Source: Bacterioplanes sp965233665
Lineage (GTDB): Bacteria > Pseudomonadota > Gammaproteobacteria > Pseudomonadales > Oceanobacteraceae
Direction of reading: 5' to 3'
Length of the DNA: 64,000 nucleotides
Assembly: GCA_965233665.1 (NCBI GenBank)
Contig: CBDDTG010000009.1
Span: 1 to 64,000, forward strand
A program made the translations under genes and the position numbers. Below the pieces are notes generated by a model. It did not search any database. It saw nothing but the letters and a program-made list of their open reading frames with translations, and was not told the DNA's origin. Positions 18,791-26,224 of this stretch are shown here, in pieces; the stretch's first letter is position 1, and each line of letters opens with the position of its first letter.

Positions 18791-19005
18791 CAGCCCATAG
18801 CCCCGAAGTCAGGTTGCTCATCATTTGATGCGCCCAATAGCCTCATCTCAGTTGGATGATTGACGTTAAACCAAGTTGTCTTAACTTGGCCGTCGGTCGA
18901 TCTGTAAGCCACAATCCCGTTATCCTTCATCCACTTAAACTGCGCAGCAGGCTGCTTAAGTCCTGTTAGCTCTTCCACGTCGCGAGACGTCAGAATCTCA
19001 GACAT
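18790..19005 (-). CDS. DUF4224-type small phage protein (candidate excisionase partner)
   Basis: The 71-residue protein begins MSEILTSRDVEELTGLKQPA and continues FKWMKDNGI, the pattern of DUF4224 proteins, which sit next to integrases in many proteobacterial prophages. The fold looks like a short helix-turn-helix of the MerR/excisionase kind, so a role in excision directionality is likely but inferred. It overlaps both neighbours by a few bases. Confidence 0.7.
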   Translation of the reverse strand: MSEILTSRDVEELTGLKQPAAQFKWMKDNGIVAYRSTDGQVKTTWFNVNHPTEMRLLGASNDEQPDFGAMG

Positions 19006-19945
19006 GATCTTTACTCCTAGCGGTTCTCACGTAATGCCCGCGGTCGTTTTTGGTGACCGCACCCATCTTTATCAAATCATTTAGAACGTCACTGGCCCTA
19101 GCCTGCGATACGCCTAGCAGGCTGCGCACCGAGCGCACGGATGGTGACCAGTGTTTGTTGTTACTCAGGTGTTGCAGCACGGCCTGAGTCTCGTCAGTAA
19201 CGCTTGGCGGCTCGCTGGTAGCGACTGGTGCTGATACCGGCTCTGCAGTAACGCTGCCCTTATCGCGTAGCGGTTTGGCGTACCCATCCGTTACTGACTT
19301 GGCGTACTCATGCGTTACTGACCGCGTACTCCGCTCATGGCGCAGCAGTAACACGCCGGCCATGGGTATCAAGTCAATCAGTGACGCAATGATCAGCCAT
19401 AGCGCCCAGCGCCATTCCTGCAGTGCGTTACCGGCGATGGTTGCACTGCTTGTACTCGTGGCCGGTAACGTCGTCAGCTGCGTTACCAGTGGTGCCAGTT
19501 CGCTCTCAATCTCAGAGGCGCGCAGCCGGTACTGGCCGGCTATCCAGTCGTTACCGTCGGCCTCTGCTTTATCCGCCTGCACCTTGAGGCTGTCGATGCT
19601 TGACTGCTTGCTAGCGATCAGTGCTGTTACTGTCCGGTAACTGTCGCTGCCGGTACGCTCCTGCATGGACTCGCTACTGAAGCGCGACTCAAAGTACACC
19701 GCGGTAAACCAGATGCTCAGCACCATAAGTGCCACGGCCAGTACGCCCATAAACCAACGGCTTGCGTTACCGGTACGTACCGCGCCGTCGAGTAACAGCA
19801 GTTGGCCAATCACCAACGCCAACGCCATCACCACGGCCAGCGCTTGATCCAGCTTTGTCTCTGCGAACGACAGAAACAGCAGGATTTCACAGGCGATGGA
19901 TACCGCAAGGCCAGGGAATATCAGCAGGGCAGGGCGCCAGGTCAT
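18998..19945 (-). CDS. Four-helix membrane protein with a C-terminal winged helix
   Basis: I do not know a function. The 315 residues show hydrophobic segments at ~5-27, 36-54, 64-85 and 180-201, a polar helical region between the third and fourth, a linker with the repeat VTHEYAK/VTDGYAK (210-224), and a C-terminal winged-helix-like domain (~254-306: AVLQHLSNNKHWSPSVRSV, LLGVSQARASDVLNDLIKMG). This suggests a membrane-anchored DNA-binding or sensor protein. Its DNA is studded with CGTTAC motifs. It overlaps the genes on both sides. Confidence 0.7.
   Translation of the reverse strand: MTWRPALLIFPGLAVSIACEILLFLSFAETKLDQALAVVMALALVIGQLLLLDGAVRTGNASRWFMGVLAVALMVLSIWFTAVYFESRFSSESMQERTGSDSYRTVTALIASKQSSIDSLKVQADKAEADGNDWIAGQYRLRASEIESELAPLVTQLTTLPATSTSSATIAGNALQEWRWALWLIIASLIDLIPMAGVLLLRHERSTRSVTHEYAKSVTDGYAKPLRDKGSVTAEPVSAPVATSEPPSVTDETQAVLQHLSNNKHWSPSVRSVRSLLGVSQARASDVLNDLIKMGAVTKNDRGHYVRTARSKDHV
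19197..19771. repeat. Iterated CGTTAC/GTAACG motif inside a coding region
   Basis: Nine copies in 575 bases, starting at 19197, 19248, 19289, 19313, 19426, 19464, 19481, 19549 and 19765; five are extended to CGTTACC. The copies fall in different codon phases (Val-Thr, Gly-Asn, Thr-Leu-Pro), so codon bias alone does not explain them. Confidence 0.6.
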
Positions 19946-20523
19946 GCGGCGACTCCTTGCTGCTCAATGAGCTTGTAGAAAATTCTTTTCTCTGGACCGC
20001 AATGGTGCGTTGCTGCAAAGGCGTCCTCCCAGTCATAGATGCCTGCCTCGGATTCCGTGCCGTAACCGCTGCCCTTCGGGCGCCAGAAGTAACCCCATTG
20101 CTCAGAAAGAATCAGGCACTGCTTTCCTGTGAGCTCTCTACGCAGGCTGGGGTTGCTTTTAATCGACTCAAGTGAAAGCAGGCCGTTATCTACTGCTCGT
20201 GGAGTGAAGGGCATAATGGCTTCAGCCCGTTTTCGAGGAATCACCGCATCCGATAGGGCTGCAAGCGCTCCGTCTTTGGTTAAGAGGTAATAGCGACTTG
20301 ATTGATGGCTGTGCACCCTGGGGCCGTGCCTCATAAGCCCGAGGGTCACCAGATGCTCGCAATCTTTGTCGCCATCAGCTGTGCAGTAGTAATCCCGCCA
20401 TCCGGGTTCTCTGCCAGCATTCCCGTTGGCGTGGCCAATGATGTGGCGCTGATGCTCCGTAAGCTGTTTTAGTACGGGCGCCTCGGGTAGCTGCACCAAG
20501 TCTTCATCAGGCGCCGCCGCCAT
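19942..20523 (-). CDS. Phage protein of unknown function
   Basis: Not recognised by family name. The 193 residues begin with a helical part that reads like a winged-helix (VLKQLTEHQRHIIGHANG, CEHLVTLGLMRHG, YYLLTKDGALAAL). Such modules are common in phage early proteins of this place, so DNA contact is possible. The C-terminal half is rich in aromatic and charged residues (QWGYFWRPKGSGYGTE). It overlaps the membrane protein downstream by four bases and the next upstream gene by 55. Confidence 0.7.
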   Translation of the reverse strand: MAAAPDEDLVQLPEAPVLKQLTEHQRHIIGHANGNAGREPGWRDYYCTADGDKDCEHLVTLGLMRHGPRVHSHQSSRYYLLTKDGALAALSDAVIPRKRAEAIMPFTPRAVDNGLLSLESIKSNPSLRRELTGKQCLILSEQWGYFWRPKGSGYGTESEAGIYDWEDAFAATHHCGPEKRIFYKLIEQQGVAA

Positions 20524-20699
20524 TTAAACCCTTCCAGAATCTGCTCAAAGCAATCCAGGTAACCGCAGTCTTTTAGCTCTCGATATGCTGCGTATCGCGC
20601 TTTTGATAAGGTCGTTCCGCGAGCGATGCATTTTTCGTAGGCAGCATATTCAGTGTCGAAATACCACCAGGCTTTTTCGATGAGATTCAGATGACTCAT
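20469..20699 (-). CDS. Small phage protein of unknown function
   Basis: The 76-residue protein is helical, aromatic-rich and has a basic C-terminus (ILEGFKWRRRLMKTW). It resembles small early phage proteins but no family is assigned. It follows the MazG-like gene by nine bases and overlaps the next gene by 55 bases; the downstream gene may really start later. Confidence 0.6.
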   Translation of the reverse strand: MSHLNLIEKAWWYFDTEYAAYEKCIARGTTLSKARYAAYRELKDCGYLDCFEQILEGFKWRRRLMKTWCSYPRRPY

Positions 20700-20708
20700 G
20701 CTGCCCTC

Positions 20709-21257
20709 CTAGTATTTTTTGCCGCCGGCTTTTGCGCGATGCTCGCGGGAGTGATCTATGCGGGTTGCATTGAACTGAAGTTTCTCTTCGACAGCTCCCT
20801 CTATTTCATACCCTTCTAGCTCGCAGATGCTGAGAATGGTGTTAATGGTAAAGCTGTAACGGACTGCTATGTCGTATGGATCTGGGGCATCAATCCACCG
20901 TTCTGTCATAAGCCTTCTTGCCAGTTCACATACAGTCATGGTCGCCACCAGGTGACGGCCAGCGGTAGTGCTTACCTCTCGCAGGTAATCGCTACTAGAA
21001 ACATTTTGGATATAGATCCAGTTATACCGTCCCGCTAAATCCACCAAGCGGATGAGGGTGTCGGCCATTTCTACTTCAGCCATTTTCCGATGTGGAAGTT
21101 TGTCATCCATCAGGTTTTTTCGGTCGCCTTCCGTGGCTTCTGCAATTTCGGTATTCACGAGCTGCAACGTCTGAAATACGCAGCGATCTGGGTCATCCCA
21201 CCATCCGACGGCTTTATTCTGTTCGTATACTCGTTTGGCTAGTTCATTGATGTTCAT
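20709..21257 (-). CDS. MazG-like nucleotide pyrophosphohydrolase-type protein
   Basis: The 182-residue protein has the all-alpha NTP pyrophosphohydrolase pattern: QTLQLVNTEIAEATEG (helix with the EIAEA acidic motif), a dipped RKNLMDDKLPHRK loop, then EVEMADTLIRLVDLAGR holding the second acidic motif ExxxAD. These residues bind magnesium in MazG and related enzymes. Phages use such proteins to clean nucleotide pools or to alter alarmone levels; the substrate here is unknown. The second half is not recognised. Confidence 0.75.
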   Translation of the reverse strand: MNINELAKRVYEQNKAVGWWDDPDRCVFQTLQLVNTEIAEATEGDRKNLMDDKLPHRKMAEVEMADTLIRLVDLAGRYNWIYIQNVSSSDYLREVSTTAGRHLVATMTVCELARRLMTERWIDAPDPYDIAVRYSFTINTILSICELEGYEIEGAVEEKLQFNATRIDHSREHRAKAGGKKY

Positions 21258-21269
21258 ACGCCGGCGCCC

Positions 21270-22055
21270 TCAATAAAACGTTAAATGGGAATTCACCAGA
21301 GTTTTTGTCTCTGGCAGAACGTATTGGTCGTGCGTACAGCTGCGAAGATCTAGGCTGGCTTTATTGGCTGCTGCGCTGCAGTCTTTTGTTATGTTCAGGA
21401 AGCTATCAATAAACCCAGACTCCCGGCGCATGTGCATCGCTTGTCGCGACTTCCGGTATCGCAGATTTGCTAACGCTTTCTCGTGCGAACTCTGCGCAAA
21501 ACGCGATCCGTTTTTATAGATTCGCTTAACCTTTAAACCGAGTTCCTTCGCCTTTTTTAAGGGCGACTTTTGCTCAATTGATTGGGCTCTAAGGTCATAC
21601 ATGTGCTTATCCCAACCGGATAGGCAGAAGTGAATTTGTTCAGACTCGTGGATTGAATACCACTTTTCGTACACAACACTCAGGCCATCCTCGTCTGGGA
21701 CTAATTTTGCGCGGTAGTAGACTGCGCTCTCAGCTTTTAACGTGGTTGCATCCAGCCACTTTTCCACGGCGTCTAGGATGGGGCGTGTGTTTTTGCTATC
21801 TGCCCAGCCTGCAAATCCTATAAATCCATCCGGATTGAAAGAAACAGCTTCCCGCTCATTCCATCGGTCTGAATGGCATGTCATGTATTTGTTTACAGTG
21901 GGGTTCATGCCGTATTTGCCGTTATAAGAACCGCTGTTTTTCATTTCTTGATCAATAAGTCGGTGGAGCTGCAGCAGTTGGTCGTGGGTGACGTTGTCAC
22001 TTGTGATGCCTTTTTCTGCTATCAGTTGTCTGGCGTGGTCATTATTCTTAATCAT
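21270..22055 (-). CDS. Phage protein of unknown function
   Basis: The 261-residue protein has no family I can name. The N-terminus (HARQLIAEKGITSDNVTHDQ) looks like a short helical domain. The middle (GFIGFAGWADSKNTRPILDA) resembles phage proteins that describe a target site, and the C-terminal third is Lys/Arg/Ser-rich (ANLRYRKSRQAMHMRRESG). It lies 12 bases from the MazG-like gene and overlaps the 101-residue gene by four bases. Confidence 0.65.
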   Translation of the reverse strand: MIKNNDHARQLIAEKGITSDNVTHDQLLQLHRLIDQEMKNSGSYNGKYGMNPTVNKYMTCHSDRWNEREAVSFNPDGFIGFAGWADSKNTRPILDAVEKWLDATTLKAESAVYYRAKLVPDEDGLSVVYEKWYSIHESEQIHFCLSGWDKHMYDLRAQSIEQKSPLKKAKELGLKVKRIYKNGSRFAQSSHEKALANLRYRKSRQAMHMRRESGFIDSFLNITKDCSAAANKASLDLRSCTHDQYVLPETKTLVNSHLTFY

Positions 22056-22357
22056 GCCGCTTGCCCCTCAATCAAATACTTCGCCAATACCTCTTTCGCT
22101 GTCGTCATGGCTCCGGTTTTACCTTGAACCGCAAGGCACAGCGCCCCGATAAACTGGTAAACCTCGGCATTGCTGCCGCGACACAACAGCTCGTCAATGC
22201 AGCTTTCAAAGTTATCCAAATGCGTGAGCGCGGCTTCAGCGGCTTCCAGTGCAGCTTTCTGGCGTTCTTCTTCAAGGCGCTCGGCCACGATGTGCTCATG
22301 CCAGAGTTGGTCATTCAGTGCGTCGTCGCGCAGTTCGATGGCGGTTGCGATGTTCAT
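22052..22357 (-). CDS. Small helical phage protein, unknown
   Basis: The 101-residue protein is mostly alpha helical with a likely coiled-coil (VAERLEEERQKAALEAAEAA). Its start and stop overlap the neighbours as ATGA, so it is translated within the leftward operon. No function is assigned. Confidence 0.65.
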   Translation of the reverse strand: MNIATAIELRDDALNDQLWHEHIVAERLEEERQKAALEAAEAALTHLDNFESCIDELLCRGSNAEVYQFIGALCLAVQGKTGAMTTAKEVLAKYLIEGQAA

Positions 22358-22821
22358 GCTGCCTCCTCATCAAACAGGTCCGGCTGTTCTGAAATGGCTT
22401 GGACGGATACTTCTTCTTGCAGTACTTCGCTCAGCACACCGACGGCATTTGACGGCGGGCGAGGGCAGCTCACCGACATGGTGAGTTCTGCTTTCCCGTG
22501 GTCCAGGATGTAGGCAGAGAACTTCTTCACGGTGCACGCCTGAAGATGCAACCCTTGGATCGTTACCGAAACTGCTTCGAAGCGTCGCTCAATCTTTAGC
22601 TCGCCCAGTGTCTCGAATCGACGGCAGGCTGCTTCATCATCAAGCCAAAAAACCTTTTCAAGACTCTTATGTTCTTCGCCTGGTAGTGTGAAAAGCTGTT
22701 CAATCACTACGCTGCTGACATCGCCTTTCAGCTTGATGTCTATGGCCACTTCCTTTTCTTCCTCTGGCCCCTCTTTGCGAACATTTAGGTGGCACAGAGT
22801 CATCAGTTCTTTCATCTCCAC
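22354..22821 (-). CDS. Phage protein of the recombination operon, unknown
   Basis: I choose the GTG at 22821 because GGAGG lies eight bases upstream; a longer in-frame ATG at 22875 would add 18 residues. The 155-residue product has an N-terminal beta-rich part (LKGDVSSVVIEQLFTLPGEE) and a C-terminal acidic tail ending DLFDEEA. Genes of this type often sit directly downstream of YqaJ/RecT pairs, so a link to recombination or single-strand DNA is possible but unproven. Confidence 0.65.
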   Translation of the reverse strand: MEMKELMTLCHLNVRKEGPEEEKEVAIDIKLKGDVSSVVIEQLFTLPGEEHKSLEKVFWLDDEAACRRFETLGELKIERRFEAVSVTIQGLHLQACTVKKFSAYILDHGKAELTMSVSCPRPPSNAVGVLSEVLQEEVSVQAISEQPDLFDEEAA

Positions 22822-22896
22822 GGTGCGATCCTCCCGCGCTGTTTTGTTGATTTCGCGGCGTCCCTGCCGCATCACCCAGGGTGCTGTGTGATTTCG

Positions 22897-24477
22897 TTAC
22901 GCTGCTTGGCTCAAGTCGATCTGGTAGTGAGAGACGATGTCCAGCAGCTCCATGGCGTCTTGATCGCCGAGGTTCTTTGTCCGGCAGAAGGTACGCAGGG
23001 CGTCCTCCAAGGTGCGCGTTACCGCGGCTTGCTTAACGTCGCTGCCACTTTTTAGGTTCAGCTCGCTGAGTTGCGGTTGTGGCTCTTGCTCTGGCGGAGG
23101 TTCTGGCGCTTCAGCCTGCTTGGCTTCTGCCTTTGCTTTGGCCTCAGCTTCTGCTTTGACTGCTGCCTCGTGCTCGGCAATGCGCTGCTGCACGATGGCG
23201 GTAAAAGCGTCGGGATCTTTCAGTGCCAGCGATTGCATGTCGGCGAATAAAAAGCCGCGCAGGCTTTCTGGACACAGGCTGTTGAAGGTGTCCAGGTTGG
23301 TACGGAGGTGTTCGGCCTGCTCGTTGGCGGCGATCTTGGCGCGAGCCAGCTCGTCGTTTACGGCAGACTGAATGCTGGATATGGTTTTCTTGCCTTTGAT
23401 AACGCCACCAAAGTCAGCCGCCACTTCCGGCATGGTCATGCCAAGACTGTTGGTCAGCGCTTCGATATGCTTCGCCAGTTCTTGCTGAGCGGCAGTTACC
23501 ACGGCCAGGCGCTTGGCTTCTTTCTCAGCCTTGACCAGCTTTTCAAGTTGCAGGCGCTTTTGCCGCAGCATGTCGGCCACGTCGTCGATAGTGCGGAAAA
23601 CTTCTTCAATGTCGGCCGTGCGCGAAAGTGCGGCTTTTTTGGCATCGGCGAGCTGCTTTTCGCCAGCCTTCATGGCTTTGGCCGCGGCTTCAGCGTCGGC
23701 AAATTCTTGGTCGCTGGTCAGCTCAGTGGGTACCTGAGCCAATAGCTGCTCTACACCTTGCTTGAACGCAGGCAGGTTGCTGTTGGTGACAGAGCCGGAT
23801 AATTCCACAATGACCGCTGGCAGCGAGTCGATGTGCTGGGCGGTGGGCTCAGGCTTGGCTGATTTCGGTTCGTGCCGTTCCATGTCTTCATCAAACTGCT
23901 TCCAGATCGCCATAAGTTTGGTGGCATCGCCTGGCTCTAGGCTTACCCAGAGGTGCAGTGTGTTTTCTTCCGTGCCGTCGGTGACGGTGTAAAGCCACTC
24001 TTTTGCCTCAGTCACGACAAGCTGTTGAACGACTTGCCACTTATCACACTCAGGCAAGACGCCATTGCGCATCAACTCCGCTTTTTCTTTGTTCCAGCTT
24101 TTGCATTCCCAGCCAATCGTTCGACAGTCGGTCAGGCCATCGCAGCTTGCCAGCAGGTAGCCATCATCATCGGTTGCTGTGATTGGAAACAGCATGGCGT
24201 CGACTTCATCAAGTCCACGCTCTTTTTGAATGAAAGCCTCAGCCAATGGGCGAGCCTGCTCCTCAATGTCGTGGCCTTTATCCAGAATGTTCTTCTGTAC
24301 CCAGTCTGAGAACTCTTTGGCGGTGCGAGTTTTCTTCATCGTGAGCAGATCGTCGCGCTTGATGTTTTTGCTGCAGCCAGCCGCCGCGCTTGCTTCGGAG
24401 GCTGTGCGGAAAAGGCTGCGCGCTTTTAGCCATTCATCGGAACCTTGAACCAGTTGCAATACATTCATTTCATTCAC
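22897..24477 (-). CDS. YqaJ-type viral exonuclease with long C-terminal extension
   Basis: 5'-3' double-strand exonuclease partner of RecT. The N-terminal ~200 residues follow the YqaJ/lambda-exonuclease plan: QGSDEWLKARSLFRTASEAS, KGHDIEEQARPLAEAF, and the PD-(D/E)XK core ASCDGL followed by WECKSW and WQVVQQLVVTEAKEW. The remaining ~320 residues are helical, with a coiled-coil around 270-330 and an Ala/Glu/Lys-rich tract (KAEAEAKAKAEAKQAEAP), much longer than lambda Exo (226 residues). It overlaps the recT stop by eight bases. Confidence 0.88.
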   Translation of the reverse strand: MNEMNVLQLVQGSDEWLKARSLFRTASEASAAAGCSKNIKRDDLLTMKKTRTAKEFSDWVQKNILDKGHDIEEQARPLAEAFIQKERGLDEVDAMLFPITATDDDGYLLASCDGLTDCRTIGWECKSWNKEKAELMRNGVLPECDKWQVVQQLVVTEAKEWLYTVTDGTEENTLHLWVSLEPGDATKLMAIWKQFDEDMERHEPKSAKPEPTAQHIDSLPAVIVELSGSVTNSNLPAFKQGVEQLLAQVPTELTSDQEFADAEAAAKAMKAGEKQLADAKKAALSRTADIEEVFRTIDDVADMLRQKRLQLEKLVKAEKEAKRLAVVTAAQQELAKHIEALTNSLGMTMPEVAADFGGVIKGKKTISSIQSAVNDELARAKIAANEQAEHLRTNLDTFNSLCPESLRGFLFADMQSLALKDPDAFTAIVQQRIAEHEAAVKAEAEAKAKAEAKQAEAPEPPPEQEPQPQLSELNLKSGSDVKQAAVTRTLEDALRTFCRTKNLGDQDAMELLDIVSHYQIDLSQAA

Positions 24478-25345
24478 CTGCTTGAATCAGTTGGTTTGTT
24501 TGGTCTTCAGTCAGCTGGTAGCGCGAACTGATGCTGTTGATGACGTCGCTGGCAGTGCGCTGGCCGCTGGCAATTTGCTGTTGCCATACCGGATACTTTT
24601 TCTCCCAAAAATCTTCGGGCGGGTTTGGCAGTGCCGCTGGCTGTTGCGCGGGTTGTGGCTGTGGCGTAGGTGTGATGTCTCGAGCGTTATGGAACGCTTT
24701 GCCTTCCATTTCCTCGGCAGTTGGCTCTTGACCAATTTCCGGCCAGCCTTTGCGCAACGCTTGAGCCTCTGCACACTTTGCCAGCTGGCCTCGGGGGCGC
24801 TTCATCCACATGGAGTTGGGCGCATCCGAGTTTTTGGAGTCGGTTGCGTAGTTTTCTTCCCAGTATTCTGTGGAGGTGTAAGACACAAGGCGGTCGCCGA
24901 TGAGCTTGTGCACGGTGTACTGGCAGTATTCTGGGAAGGTAACTGTTACCTCTTTGTTGCCTTTGTTGTGGAAGGTCTTGGTTATCAGGTCGCCAAAAAC
25001 AGGGGCGTCAGCGCCGGCATAGGTGCCAGAGCGATCTGCCTGGATACGGTAAAGGCCAACGCCCGGCATAGGCACGTCACGCCAGATGTAATCGCCAGTC
25101 TGTGCGTCCTTGACGCACATAGGTACCAAATGGACAGGCTTTAGCATTACGTCCAGTCCGCGGGCTTGGCAGTAATCGACAGCCATCAATATGCTTTCCG
25201 GTTTGGCCCCTGGGAAAATGGACGAGCAGAGAGCGTTCCAAGTGGATTCATCAATCCCGCGCTGAGCCAGCATTGGGTTTTTCTGGAACCAGTCTGCTGT
25301 GGCCTTACTGACAGCATCATTCCGAATTTGCGCTACCTGATTCAT
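24470..25345 (-). CDS. recT: RecT-family single-strand annealing protein (Bet type)
   Basis: Binds single-strand DNA left by the exonuclease and anneals it. The 291-residue protein has the family core: LCSSIFPGAKPESILMAVDY, CQARGLDVMLKPVHLVPM, the VGLYRIQADRSGTYAG strand and MWMKRPRGQLAKCAEAQALR. The C-terminus is Pro/Gln-rich and ends in a short helical domain. Together with the exonuclease it makes a red-like recombination pair. Confidence 0.9.
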   Translation of the reverse strand: MNQVAQIRNDAVSKATADWFQKNPMLAQRGIDESTWNALCSSIFPGAKPESILMAVDYCQARGLDVMLKPVHLVPMCVKDAQTGDYIWRDVPMPGVGLYRIQADRSGTYAGADAPVFGDLITKTFHNKGNKEVTVTFPEYCQYTVHKLIGDRLVSYTSTEYWEENYATDSKNSDAPNSMWMKRPRGQLAKCAEAQALRKGWPEIGQEPTAEEMEGKAFHNARDITPTPQPQPAQQPAALPNPPEDFWEKKYPVWQQQIASGQRTASDVINSISSRYQLTEDQTNQLIQAGE

Positions 25346-25353
25346 ACCTTCTC

Positions 25354-25530
25354 CTACGCCGCCTTAGCGGCTTGCTGGTTGTTTGTTCGCGCCACAAGCG
25401 CCGCTAACTCGGCGCAACTCTTGGCCATCCATTCCTCCGGCCCTTCCGGCGTCTCGACTCGCATCAGCCAGAGCGCTGCCTTTCTTCCGCCCTTGGGCAG
25501 GCGTCGGAGTGAAATCCTTAAACACTGCAT
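25354..25530 (-). CDS. Short phage protein, 58 residues
   Basis: The frame opens at ATG 25530 with a perfect AGGAGG six bases upstream and ends at TAG 25354, nine bases before recT. The product has a basic start (RISLRRLPKGGRKAALWLMR) and continues ETPEGPEEWMAKSCAELAAL. That reads as a compact, real protein and resembles small proteins found upstream of recT in related prophages. It overlaps another short frame (25364-25555) in a different phase; the ribosome site favours this one. Confidence 0.6.
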   Translation of the reverse strand: MQCLRISLRRLPKGGRKAALWLMRVETPEGPEEWMAKSCAELAALVARTNNQQAAKAA

Positions 25531-25555
25531 CGAATGCCTCCTGAAACTTGCTCAC
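25364..25555 (-). CDS. Alternative or overlapping short frame, 63 residues
   Basis: A GTG at 25555 overlaps the stop of the upstream gene (GTGA), which would allow coupled translation. The first 20 residues (MSKFQEAFDAVFKDFTPTPA) look coding, but after about residue 25 the sequence becomes unlike a folded protein and the other frame takes over in quality. It may be an overlapping gene or a frameshifted form of the neighbour. Confidence 0.35.
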   Translation of the reverse strand: MSKFQEAFDAVFKDFTPTPAQGRKKGSALADASRDAGRAGGMDGQELRRVSGACGANKQPASR

Positions 25556-25761
25556 GCCGCCTGGCTCCGCTCTGCGATCAGCTCGCGCTCTGCGCGCTGC
25601 AAAAGCGTCTGGATGCTGCGGCTGGTGTTTTCGTTTGGGCCATTCAGTGCGATGTCCTGAAGAAGGCCCTCCATGGTTTCGCTGTCGTCAACATTGCCCC
25701 AGAGGTGGTTCAGGACTTCGGCGAAGACGGGTTGGTCTTTCTTTGGGTTTTGTGCTCGCAC
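25552..25761 (-). CDS. Small acidic phage protein, first gene of leftward operon
   Basis: The 69-residue protein starts at GTG 25761 with GAGGGG six bases upstream. It is helical (FAEVLNHLWGNVDDSETMEG). It is the first translated gene after the leftward promoter at 25806-25834. No function is assigned. Confidence 0.6.
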   Translation of the reverse strand: MRAQNPKKDQPVFAEVLNHLWGNVDDSETMEGLLQDIALNGPNENTSRSIQTLLQRAERELIAERSQAA

Positions 25762-25805
25762 TTGAATCCCCTCTATAGGAGTTGTTAAGTTTTCTTGATT
25801 TTTTG

Positions 25806-25834
25806 ATGTTAGGTTTGCTTGATTCTCATGTCAA
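25806..25834 (-). promoter_or_regulatory. Leftward early promoter (PL-like)
   Basis: Read on the minus strand: consensus TTGACA (25829-25834), a 17-base spacer and TAACAT (25806-25811). Initiation near 25799 would leave a leader of about 38 bases. The adjacent CTTGA...TCAAG element overlaps the -35 box. Confidence 0.75.
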
Positions 25835-25835
25835 G
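25818..25835. promoter_or_regulatory. Candidate repressor operator at the leftward promoter
   Basis: CTTGA-N8-TCAAG, an inverted repeat over the -35 region. The same half-site occurs in the perfect palindrome at 26940-26955 by the rightward promoter, which suggests one regulator acts on both. Confidence 0.5.
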
Positions 25836-25894
25836 TTTTTTTAACTCTGGCGCTGAGTGGTAGTCTTGAGGTGTCTAACAAGGAGGACAATGGA

Positions 25895-26197
25895 ATGCGT
25901 TTACTAAATAAAATATCAGCTGCTGCGCTGGCCCTAATAATCAGCTTTTGCGTTTTTGCAGAGCAGCCCGAGGGTGTAGGCGGCATCTCGAAAGAGGACT
26001 CGATCGGTGTGCTTGTGTTTGGTGAGGCTGTTAGTAAAGAGACAGAAGGGGTTACAACCCTAGCAAGCTCATGCTGCAAGATATGCAAAAAGGGAAAGGC
26101 GTGTGGAGATAGCTGTATAAGTCGAGACAAGTACTGCTCAGCAGGGAGTGGGTGTGCTTGCAATGGCAATACTATCCAGCTCCCTGCCAGTTACTGA
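25895..26197 (+). CDS. Secreted small cysteine-rich protein (candidate lysogeny gene)
   Basis: The ATG at 25895 has AAGGAGG nine bases upstream. The 100-residue product has a clear Sec signal (LLNKISAAALALIISFCVFA, cleavage near residue 22) and a C-terminal domain with eight Cys at 60, 61, 64, 70, 74, 81, 87 and 89, including CCKICKKGKACGDSCISRD. The GKACGDSCIS motif recurs in small or nuclease-linked proteins of other bacteria, as far as I recall; its function is not known to me. It is transcribed against both the leftward operon and the repressor gene, so it has its own promoter and may be expressed in the lysogen. Confidence 0.75.
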   Translation: MRLLNKISAAALALIISFCVFAEQPEGVGGISKEDSIGVLVFGEAVSKETEGVTTLASSCCKICKKGKACGDSCISRDKYCSAGSGCACNGNTIQLPASY

Positions 26198-26224
26198 ATA
26201 AGTAAGTTCAGTTGTTGGCGGGGC

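Noticed and set aside
25831..26169. A 112-codon minus-strand frame opposite the cysteine-rich gene
   Set aside because: Shadow of the plus-strand gene, which has a signal peptide and a strong ribosome site.
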